Positions 1-5,530 of a stretch of 5,530 nucleotides of DNA are shown here, one piece after another. Within the stretch, counting starts at the first letter, position 1; every line of letters begins with the position of its first letter. Below the pieces are notes generated by a model that saw only the letters and a program-made list of their open reading frames with translations, was not told the DNA's origin and ran no database searches. The position numbers and the translations under genes are program-made. The stretch is taken from assembly GCA_004292985.1 (NCBI GenBank), contig RDXT01000341.1, positions 1-5,530 on the forward strand, given 5' to 3'. The DNA is from Bacteroidota bacterium. Its GTDB lineage: Bacteria > Bacteroidota > Bacteroidia > J057.

Positions 1-1668
1 CACCGCATCAACCGAAATGATGCCGGATGGGTCAATCCGCCCTATTCTGTCAGCTATACCCGCAATGTGATCATGCCCCAGGCCTACTGGGATCCGGAGC
101 GCTATATCAATATCTGGGTGCTGCCGCTTAATACAGGTGTGCTGGGCTATGCCCAGATGCCCAACGGATCGCCGCTGCCCGATCTGCCTGCCGACAATGG
201 CGGAGCTGCTTCCGACGGGGTCATTATTACGAGCAGTACCTTTGGCCGGGGCGCGGGCATCAATCCGCCCTACAATGGAGGCCGCACCACCACCCATGAA
301 ATGGGTCATTTTCTGGGCCTGTGGCATACCTGGGGAGACGGCCCCTGCGGCGTAGAAGATTTTTGCCCCGATACACCCGATGCAGATGGCGCGACCTATG
401 GCTGCCCTGCCGGAGGCCGCTTTTCCTGCGGACAGTCTATCCAGATTGAAAACTACCTCGACTATACCGACGATGCCTGCATGAATGTGTTCACGGCCTG
501 CCAGAAGTCGCGTATGCGCACGGTGCTGGCGGCCGCGCCGCGACGGGTGGGACTTGTCAGTTCGGATGTGTGCAATGCCGTCGCTCCCCTTGCGGATTTT
601 GAGGCTGCGCCACGGGTGCTGTGCCCAGGCGCGTCGGTGCGCTTCACGGACCTTTCAAGCGGCAATCCCCTCAGCCGCCTCTGGAGCTTTCCCGGTGGCA
701 GCCCCGCCAGTTCGTCGGAGATTTCGCCGGTGGTGACATACCAGCAGCCGGGATTTTATGATGTGAGCCTTCAGGTGAGCAACAGCGCAGGGAGCAACAG
801 CCTGAACCGCAGCGCCTGGGTTCAGGTACGGGCCGCCTCGGATGAACCTATATTTGTGGAGGATTTTGAAGATGGGCTGGCGGGATGGACTGTTCAGAAT
901 GCAGACAATCAGATTTCCTGGTCGGCAGAAAATACGGGAGGTCTGCCATCGGGTGTCCAGTCTGCGGGTATCAGCCTTTATTACTATAGCAACCAGCTCC
1001 AGCGCGACGGGCTTATTTCCCCTGAAATAAACCTCCGCCCCTTCAGCGACATCAGCCTGGAATTTGACTATGCCTACCGGACCTATTTTCAGAAACGCGA
1101 CTCGCTGATTATCTACGCCTCGGTGGACGGCGGGCAAAGCTGGCCCTGGCGTCTGTTTGCAAAGGCTGAAAACGGATCGAAAAATTTTGCGACCAATGAA
1201 CCCGTAACTTCCGCATTTATCCCCGCCACCTCCGCTGACTGGTGTTCGGGTGGCAGCGGATGGGCAGCCTGCCCCGAAATCAGTCTGGCAGCCTTTGATA
1301 CTGCGGCGCACTTCCGGCTCAAATTTGAGGCACTGAATAACTACGGCAACAACCTGTATCTCGACAATATCCGCATTTCGGGGGCCTGCAAAGCGCCTGT
1401 AAATTCTGTTGATCCTCAGGAAAATGCATTGACTGTCAGGGTCTTACCGAATCCTAACCAGGGGTATTTCACCCTGCAAAAGCCTGCCGTAGCGGCCCGC
1501 TGGTCTGTCTATGATGCCTGGGGCAAATGTGTGCTGAGCGGCGCGCAGGTGGCCGGGGCTGTGAGCGAAAACATAGATATCCGGATGGAAGGCGCAGCGC
1601 GGGGAGTCTATCTGATGGTTTTGCAAACGGAGCAGGGGCGTGCGGTCTGCCGTTTTCAGGTGGAGTAG
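1..1668 (+). CDS. Secreted M43 (pappalysin-family) zinc metalloprotease with PKD domain and T9SS sorting domain, 5' end missing
   Basis: The frame is open from base 1, so the signal peptide and propeptide lie outside the window; the GTG at 67 is internal. 555 codons are visible. The catalytic part fills about codons 1-180. The extended zinc motif HEMGHFLGLWH is at 295-327: three His ligands, the catalytic Glu, and the Gly typical of metzincins. Downstream come several Cys (probable disulfides) and NYLDYTDDACMN, which matches the M43 Met-turn region but has Leu (457-459) where Met is expected. A PKD domain follows (about 590-825, ending in GFYDVSLQVSNSAG). Next is a beta-rich MAM/jelly-roll-like module (about 850-1380: FEDGLAGW, SVDGGQSW, LYLDNIRISG). 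The tail (about 1438-1665) is a type A T9SS sorting domain: VRVLPNPNQGYF, then ARGVYLMVLQ. Family knowledge predicts export by Sec, passage through T9SS, and surface attachment or release. Substrate unknown. The stop overlaps convergent dgkA. Confidence 0.93.
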   Translation, partial: HRINRNDAGWVNPPYSVSYTRNVIMPQAYWDPERYINIWVLPLNTGVLGYAQMPNGSPLPDLPADNGGAASDGVIITSSTFGRGAGINPPYNGGRTTTHEMGHFLGLWHTWGDGPCGVEDFCPDTPDADGATYGCPAGGRFSCGQSIQIENYLDYTDDACMNVFTACQKSRMRTVLAAAPRRVGLVSSDVCNAVAPLADFEAAPRVLCPGASVRFTDLSSGNPLSRLWSFPGGSPASSSEISPVVTYQQPGFYDVSLQVSNSAGSNSLNRSAWVQVRAASDEPIFVEDFEDGLAGWTVQNADNQISWSAENTGGLPSGVQSAGISLYYYSNQLQRDGLISPEINLRPFSDISLEFDYAYRTYFQKRDSLIIYASVDGGQSWPWRLFAKAENGSKNFATNEPVTSAFIPATSADWCSGGSGWAACPEISLAAFDTAAHFRLKFEALNNYGNNLYLDNIRISGACKAPVNSVDPQENALTVRVLPNPNQGYFTLQKPAVAARWSVYDAWGKCVLSGAQVAGAVSENIDIRMEGAARGVYLMVLQTEQGRAVCRFQVE

Positions 1669-2042
1669 AGCAGCGCCCAGATTTTGGGAACGTGAATAAT
1701 CGCCCAGACCAGCGCACAAAAAATCACACTCAGCAGCACCGCTCCGGCGGCCACATCCTTGGCTTTGCCGATGAGCGGATCGTATTCGGGAGAGACCTTG
1801 TCGCACAAAAACTCCAGCGCCGTATTGGCCCCTTCTGCCAGCAATACCTGCCCCATACAGATCAGGAGCAGGCACCATTCGGTAGCGGAGACATGGAGCA
1901 GCGCAGCGACCAGCGATACCAGCACGACCGCCAACAGGTGTACCTGGGCGTTTTTTTGGGTGCGGAAGAGGGTGAAGATACCTCTGATGGCGTAGCCAAA
2001 GCTACGGATACGACCAGCAAGGAAAGAAAACAGGGCTGACAT
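1656..2042 (-). CDS. dgkA: Diacylglycerol kinase / undecaprenol kinase (DgkA family), integral membrane
   Basis: This is a 128-residue protein, the usual size for the small prokaryotic DgkA family. These enzymes phosphorylate diacylglycerol or, in many bacteria, undecaprenol, using ATP at the inner membrane. The family signature is clear: GQVLLAEGANTALEFLCD at residues 64-81, with the presumed catalytic Glu at 70 and the metal-binding Glu at 77, followed by GKAKDVAAGAVL (92-103). Three hydrophobic segments (about 36-53, 56-73 and 99-117) fit the three-helix fold; an amphipathic N-terminus with RSFGYAIRGI precedes them. The N-terminal metal-ligand position reads RTQKNAQVH, with Gln29 where B. 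subtilis has Glu. Sequence alone cannot separate lipid substrates; undecaprenol recycling is the likelier role outside Proteobacteria. No phosphatase domain is fused. The ATG start lacks a clear Shine-Dalgarno sequence, as usual in Bacteroidota. The 3' end overlaps the M43 gene by 13 bp. Confidence 0.93.
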   Translation of the reverse strand: MSALFSFLAGRIRSFGYAIRGIFTLFRTQKNAQVHLLAVVLVSLVAALLHVSATEWCLLLICMGQVLLAEGANTALEFLCDKVSPEYDPLIGKAKDVAAGAVLLSVIFCALVWAIIHVPKIWALLYST

Positions 2043-2063
2043 GGCAGGATGAGTTTGAGGGGC

Positions 2064-2071
2064 GAAATATA
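2064..2071 (-). promoter_or_regulatory. Candidate Bacteroidota -7 element for dgkA
   Basis: Read on the minus strand this is TATATTTC, which matches the Bacteroidota -7 consensus TAnnTTTG except for the last base. It lies 21 bp upstream of the dgkA ATG, which would give a short leader of about 15 bases. No good TTTG -33 element is visible at the expected spacing; GTTACG about 21-22 bp upstream is at best a weak substitute. The site sits in the 91-bp divergent gap between dgkA and the DNRLRE gene. Confidence 0.3.
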
Positions 2072-2133
2072 GGGATTAGATCGCCTTTTTTGCGTAACTT
2101 AATCCGCCTTACATAAACATTAACACCTCTCTT

Positions 2134-3711
2134 ATGAAACAATGGATTACCTTTTTTGCCCTGGTTTTCCAGGGCGGGCTGCTTTTGCTTTACGGTCAAA
2201 CCAGCCTTACCCTTACCCCTGTCAAAGACAACACCCTCTATGAAAGCGCGACCGGGAGCCTCTCAAACGGAGCCGGGGACGTGTTTTTTGCTGGAAAAAC
2301 GAACAATGGCCTTATCCGCCGCGCGGTGATGAAGTTCGATCTTTCGGGCATCCCCGCCAATGCGACGATCACAGGCGCGAACCTCATCCTGCTCAAAGTC
2401 CAGAGCCTCAGCGGTCCTTTTGACGTGAGCCTGCACCCGCTGCTGGCAGACTGGGGCGAAGGCACGTCGGTGGCGCTCTCCGGCAACGGCGGCGGTGGCA
2501 CAGCCTCTACGGCCAATGATGCGACCTGGATTCACACCTTTTTCTCCGGCAGCCTGTGGTCAACGCCTGGCGGAGACTATGACGCCTCTCCCTCTGCCAC
2601 GCTCTCTGTCGGTGCCAATGGCTTTTACACCTGGACCTCCCCGCAGATGGTCAGCGATGTCGAAGCCTGGGCCGCAAATCCGGCGGCTAATTTTGGATGG
2701 ATTCTCGTGGGAAATGAGGCCATAGACCAGACAGCCATGCGTTTTGCCAGCCGTGAAGATGCCAACACCGCCAACAGGCCCCGCCTTGTCGTCACCTACA
2801 CGGTGCCCTGCGTAGCGCCCGCCCTGCCCGTGGTCAGCCTCAGCACGGATACCCTGTGTTTTGGCGGCGGGGCCGTGAGCCTGAACGTAACAGGCGCCCT
2901 CAACAGCGCCACTGCATGGCATGTGTATCAGGGAAGCTGCGGCGGCACAGCCCTCGGCAACAACGCCACTGGTACCTTTACCTTCCAACCTGGTACCAGC
3001 ACCTCCTATTTTGTGCGGGGCGAAGGCGGCTGCGTAACGCCCGGCACCTGCACTTCCGTTTCGGTAACGGTGCTTCCCCAGGTAAGAGACACGCTCTCCG
3101 CCAGCATCTGCCGGGGCGATACCCTGCGCCTGGGCGGCGAAGCCTTTACCACCAGCGGTACCTATGTCCGCACCTTTACCGCCCCGAATGGCTGCGACTC
3201 GACCGTGGTGCTTGACTTGGACGTGACGGCGATTAATACCACCGTTGTGCAAAACCCCAACCTGCCGCTTTCTTTTCAGGCAGTTACCACAGGCGCGGTG
3301 TACCAGTGGCTCGATTGCAACAAAGGCTACAGCCCGATTGCGGGCGAAACGGCTGTCTCTTTTACCCCCGACAGCAGCGGAAGTTATGCCGTGGCGATCA
3401 CCCAGGGCCAGTGTACCGATACTTCGGCCTGCGTGGAGGCAATCGTGCTGGGTATCTATGACCGTGCGGCTTCTTTTCCAGTGCGCATATTTCCCAACCC
3501 GGCTGCCGATGTCGTAACGATAGAGTGGGATCAAAGACTCCCGGAAGCCCAGATACAGGTATTTGATATTCAGGGCGCAAAGGTGTACGAGCAGCCGGTT
3601 TTACAGGCAGTATCCAGCCGCATTTCGCTCAGCGGTCTGCCTGCGGGCCTCTACCTCGTTCAGATCAGTTCCGGCGGACGCTCTGCCCGGCAACTGATCC
3701 GCAAACAATAG
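2134..3711 (+). CDS. Secreted DNRLRE-domain protein with Ig-like/'NGCDST' modules and T9SS sorting domain
   Basis: 525 residues. Residues 1-21 form a Sec signal peptide (MKQW, then a hydrophobic core ending LLLLYGQ), probably leaving N-terminal Gln or Thr. Residues about 24-222 resemble DNRLRE-type beta-sandwich modules (related to disaggregatase/CBM96-type domains): KDNTLYES, RRAVMKFDLSGIP, DVEAWA, and the closing FASREDANTANRPRLVVTYT. Residues 229-314 look like a Cys-containing Ig-like domain. Residues 317-365 are one copy of the Bacteroidota module CRGDTLRLGG...SGTY...NGCDSTVVLDL. Residues 374-436 are another short Ig-like unit (YQWLDC, DSSGSYAV, CTDTSACVE). Residues 448-525 are a type A T9SS tail (FPVRIFPNPAADVVTI, then LPAGLYLVQI). 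No catalytic motif is seen, so an adhesive or glycan-binding surface role is inferred only. The ATG lacks a Shine-Dalgarno sequence; upstream, TTTTTTG (2086-2092) and TACATAAA (2110-2117) make only a weak promoter candidate. An intrinsic terminator follows. Confidence 0.9.
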   Translation: MKQWITFFALVFQGGLLLLYGQTSLTLTPVKDNTLYESATGSLSNGAGDVFFAGKTNNGLIRRAVMKFDLSGIPANATITGANLILLKVQSLSGPFDVSLHPLLADWGEGTSVALSGNGGGGTASTANDATWIHTFFSGSLWSTPGGDYDASPSATLSVGANGFYTWTSPQMVSDVEAWAANPAANFGWILVGNEAIDQTAMRFASREDANTANRPRLVVTYTVPCVAPALPVVSLSTDTLCFGGGAVSLNVTGALNSATAWHVYQGSCGGTALGNNATGTFTFQPGTSTSYFVRGEGGCVTPGTCTSVSVTVLPQVRDTLSASICRGDTLRLGGEAFTTSGTYVRTFTAPNGCDSTVVLDLDVTAINTTVVQNPNLPLSFQAVTTGAVYQWLDCNKGYSPIAGETAVSFTPDSSGSYAVAITQGQCTDTSACVEAIVLGIYDRAASFPVRIFPNPAADVVTIEWDQRLPEAQIQVFDIQGAKVYEQPVLQAVSSRISLSGLPAGLYLVQISSGGRSARQLIRKQ

Positions 3712-3718
3712 GTCATTT

Positions 3719-3772
3719 TCTCTGCGCCGGACAAGAATCATCGCTTGTCTGGTGCAGAGATTAACATTTTTT
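3719..3772 (+). terminator. Intrinsic (rho-independent) terminator after the DNRLRE gene
   Basis: A 17-bp stem pairs 3719-3735 (TCTCTGCGCCGGACAAG) with 3744-3760 (CTTGTCTGGTGCAGAGA) around an 8-base loop. Every position pairs in plus-strand RNA, with two G-U wobbles (right-arm U at 3750 and 3753). A run of six T follows at 3767-3772, after a 6-base spacer. It begins 7 bp after the TAG of the DNRLRE gene. The missing T-run on the other side and the G-U pairs, which would be A-C mismatches in minus-strand RNA, both make it a plus-strand terminator. The 6-base spacer before the T-run is slightly long, the only weak point. Confidence 0.8.
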
Positions 3773-3798
3773 CCTATTTTGCCGTTATACGATTATAT

Positions 3799-5289
3799 AT
3801 GAAAGAGATCTTTTCCTCCCGAAAAAATATCCTCCTGCTGACCGGCGCGGCCCTGCTGCTTACTATCATGGGGGGCGTGTTGGGCGCGGGCGCTTATGCG
3901 GCTGTTTTTGGCAAACGGATGGTCTATCTGACGACGGGTACGTCTCCGGCAGCTATGCCTCAGTTTACCTCCGGCACCCATGCAGGTATGCTCGATGGTA
4001 CACCTGACTTTGTGCGTGCGGCGGCGGTTTCACGGCCGGCAGTGGTGCACATTGTGTCGCGCTACAAGGCCGAGTCTTCGGGGCCCAGCGATTTTTTTGG
4101 CAATCCCTTTCATGAGTTTTTCGACGATGAAAATGCAGAAGCGCCCGAAGGAATGGCCTCTGGTTCGGGGGTGATAATCTCTGCCGACGGCTATGTGGCG
4201 ACCAATAACCACGTGATCGAGCAGGCGGGCAATATTGAAGTGATTCTTTCCGACAACCGCTCCTTTAAAGCCAAGCTCGTGGGCACGGACCTGAGTACCG
4301 ATCTGGCCCTGCTGAAAATCGAAGGAGAAAACCTGCCCCATCTCGCATTTGGCAACTCTGACGATATTCAGGTAGGTCAATGGGTGATGGCAGTCGGCAA
4401 TCCGATGGAGCTGACTTCGACCGTTACGGCGGGCATTATCAGCGCCAAAGGGCGCAATATCAATCTCTTACATCCCGATTCCCAATATGCCATCGAGTCA
4501 TTTATCCAGACAGACGCGGCAGTAAATAAAGGTAACAGCGGCGGCGCTCTGGTGGACCTCAACGGCGACCTGATCGGCATTAATACCGCCATTGCCTCCC
4601 GCACTGGCTATTACCAGGGCTACTCTTTTGCCATTCCTGCGACCATTGTGCGGCGGGTGATGGAAGACCTGCTGGCCTTTGGCGAAGTGCGCCGGGGCTA
4701 TCTGGGGGTATCTATTCAGCCGGTAGATGCAGAACTGGCCCAGGAAAAAGGCCTCTCTGTTCTCAAAGGTGCCTTTGTCAGTGGTGTACGCAGCGAACTC
4801 GGTGCCGCCAAAGCGGGTATGCGCGAAGGCGATGTGATCGTTTCGGTGAATGGTACCGAGGTAAACAGCTCTTCGGAACTCCAGGAGCAGGTAAACCGCT
4901 ACCGTCCGGGCGAAAGCATCAAAATCAAGGTGTGGCGGGGTAATGAACAGAAAGAATTTGATGTGCCGCTGATGGAAATGCCGGGTGCAGCTATTGCCGA
5001 AGGTGGAGCAGCGCCGTCTATCCAATACAAAGACGCGAAATTCCGTTTGCCAAGCGACAAAGAGCGCGAGGAACTCGGTATCTCTCAGGGAGTTATGGTC
5101 GAAGCGCCCAATGCCGCCATGTCCCAGCAGGGAATTCATGCAGGATTTGTGATCACAGAGATCAATGGCGAGAGCGTATCCACCATCGAAGAGCTGGCAG
5201 ATGCCTTGTCAAAGGTGGGTGAATATATCAACATGAAAGGCATGTATCGCAAAGGCATGACCGCCGCCTATAGCTTTAGCTGGAAATAA
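3799..5289 (+). CDS. degP/htrA: DegP/DegQ (HtrA, Do-family) periplasmic serine endoprotease with two PDZ domains
   Basis: 496 residues from the ATG at 3799. The frame extends upstream to a TTG at 3745, but that codon lies inside the terminator stem, and only from Met at 3799 does a normal N-terminus appear: MKEIFSSRKN, then a hydrophobic segment at about 11-36 (signal peptide or membrane anchor). The chymotrypsin-like protease domain covers about 68-290, with the triad His138 (TNNHVI), Asp168 (STDLALLKI) and Ser247 (NKGNSGGALVD). PDZ1 (about 298-392) opens with RRGYLGVSIQPV and contains AGMREGDVIVSVNG. PDZ2 (about 420-495) contains GIHAGFVITEINGESV and ends with an aromatic YSFSW tail. Length and order match Bacteroidota Do proteases, which degrade or chaperone misfolded envelope proteins. 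LA-loop residues rich in Phe/Asp (FFGNPFHEFFDDE, 99-111) resemble those of DegP/DegQ. Its own promoter should lie in 3761-3798; TATTTTG at 3775-3781 is a one-base-short match to the -7 consensus. No Shine-Dalgarno is visible. Confidence 0.95.
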   Translation: MKEIFSSRKNILLLTGAALLLTIMGGVLGAGAYAAVFGKRMVYLTTGTSPAAMPQFTSGTHAGMLDGTPDFVRAAAVSRPAVVHIVSRYKAESSGPSDFFGNPFHEFFDDENAEAPEGMASGSGVIISADGYVATNNHVIEQAGNIEVILSDNRSFKAKLVGTDLSTDLALLKIEGENLPHLAFGNSDDIQVGQWVMAVGNPMELTSTVTAGIISAKGRNINLLHPDSQYAIESFIQTDAAVNKGNSGGALVDLNGDLIGINTAIASRTGYYQGYSFAIPATIVRRVMEDLLAFGEVRRGYLGVSIQPVDAELAQEKGLSVLKGAFVSGVRSELGAAKAGMREGDVIVSVNGTEVNSSSELQEQVNRYRPGESIKIKVWRGNEQKEFDVPLMEMPGAAIAEGGAAPSIQYKDAKFRLPSDKEREELGISQGVMVEAPNAAMSQQGIHAGFVITEINGESVSTIEELADALSKVGEYINMKGMYRKGMTAAYSFSWK

Positions 5290-5306
5290 TCCATCGGGTC
5301 CTATTC

Positions 5307-5530
5307 ATGACACATCTGAGTGTAAACCTCAACAAGGTCGCCCTGATCCGCAATTCCCGGGGCAAAAACAATCCTGACCTGATCCGCGTCGCGCAGGATT
5401 GTATCCGCTTCGGAGCCGATGGCATTACGCTGCATCCGCGCCCGGACGAGCGCCACGCCCGCAAGAGCGATATATTTGCTCTCAAAGAGGTGCTGACGGT
5501 CGAGCTGAATGTGGAGGGTTATCCTTCGGA
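5307..5530 (+). CDS. pdxJ: Pyridoxine 5'-phosphate synthase PdxJ, 3' end missing
   Basis: 74 codons plus two bases are visible, about a third of the normal length of roughly 240 residues; the frame is open to the window end. PdxJ condenses 1-deoxyxylulose 5-phosphate with 3-amino-2-oxopropyl phosphate to give pyridoxine 5'-phosphate in the cytoplasmic DXP-dependent vitamin B6 pathway. Conserved blocks are SVNLNKVALIRNSRG (5-19), FGADGITLHPRPDERH (35-50) and ELNVEG (66-71). By alignment to E. coli PdxJ, the active-site residues include Arg18, His43, Arg45 and Glu70. The early D-H pair of E. coli is N-K here (9-10), the form I recall from Bacteroidota homologs. The start fits the family N-terminus exactly. 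Only 17 bp separate it from the htrA stop, with no terminator, so co-transcription is likely. No Shine-Dalgarno sequence is visible. Confidence 0.93.
   Translation, partial: MTHLSVNLNKVALIRNSRGKNNPDLIRVAQDCIRFGADGITLHPRPDERHARKSDIFALKEVLTVELNVEGYPS

Noticed and set aside
655..1311. A 218-codon minus-strand frame opposite the metalloprotease
   Set aside because: It is antisense to the PKD and jelly-roll part of a clear M43 gene, with no family features of its own.
1527..2039. A 170-codon plus-strand frame across the M43 end and dgkA
   Set aside because: It overlaps two well-supported genes in a different frame, and its polar, Gln/Arg-rich translation is typical of a shadow of a membrane protein gene.
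2969..3002. Two GGTACC-centred repeats (CTGGTACC ... CCTGGTACCAG)
   Set aside because: They lie in coding sequence for Gly-Thr and Pro-Gly-Thr stretches of the Ig-like domain; codon reuse explains them better than a regulatory or recombination site.
2560..3534. A 324-codon open frame on the minus strand opposite the DNRLRE gene
   Set aside because: It is long but lies wholly antisense to a gene with clear domains, signal peptide and sorting tail. Its translation shows no recognisable family, and GC-rich codon use in the real frame explains the lack of stops.
4498..5139. A 213-codon minus-strand frame opposite htrA
   Set aside because: It is antisense to the conserved catalytic Ser region and PDZ domains of HtrA, and the translation resembles no family.
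1..5530. A dedicated novel system (defence, secretion or mobile) formed by these genes
   Set aside because: All five genes belong to known families with housekeeping or general surface roles. They are on mixed strands and separated by a terminator, and no transposase, integrase, repeat array or toxin-like gene is present.

Overview
The window comes from a member of the Bacteroidota, with GC visibly above 50%. Two genes end in type IX secretion system (T9SS) C-terminal sorting domains (PNP motif, then a G-V/L-Y-L/V strand). The gene starts lack Shine-Dalgarno sequences, and the PdxJ start is of the Bacteroidota type (N-K where E. coli has D-H). The combination of M43 protease, PKD and 'NGCDST' repeat proteins is common in Saprospiria/Chitinophagia-like marine and sludge bacteria; that finer placement is an inference.

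Layout: (1) 1-1668 (+), 3' part of a secreted M43 (pappalysin-type) zinc metalloprotease with a PKD domain, a MAM/jelly-roll-like module and a T9SS tail. (2) 1656-2042 (-), a complete DgkA-family membrane lipid kinase, convergent with the protease and overlapping its end by 13 bp. (3) 2043-2133, a 91-bp divergent promoter region. (4) 2134-3711 (+), a secreted multidomain protein with an N-terminal DNRLRE-type module, Ig-like and 'CxGD...NGCDST' modules and a T9SS tail. (5) 3719-3772, a strong intrinsic terminator. (6) 3799-5289 (+), a DegP/DegQ-type HtrA serine protease with two PDZ domains. (7) 5307-end (+), the 5' part of pdxJ (vitamin B6 synthesis), only 17 bp after htrA.

Functionally this is an ordinary chromosomal stretch: two exported T9SS cargo proteins, an envelope lipid kinase, an envelope quality-control protease and a cofactor biosynthesis gene. 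HtrA could help handle unfolded exported proteins such as the two cargoes, but adjacency alone does not show a dedicated system, and the terminator separates the second cargo gene from htrA. I saw no mobile element, CRISPR array, RNA gene or phage gene. The points most worth a second look are a Met-to-Leu change at the expected Met-turn of the protease, the terminator that also corrects the htrA start, and the composition of the DNRLRE protein.
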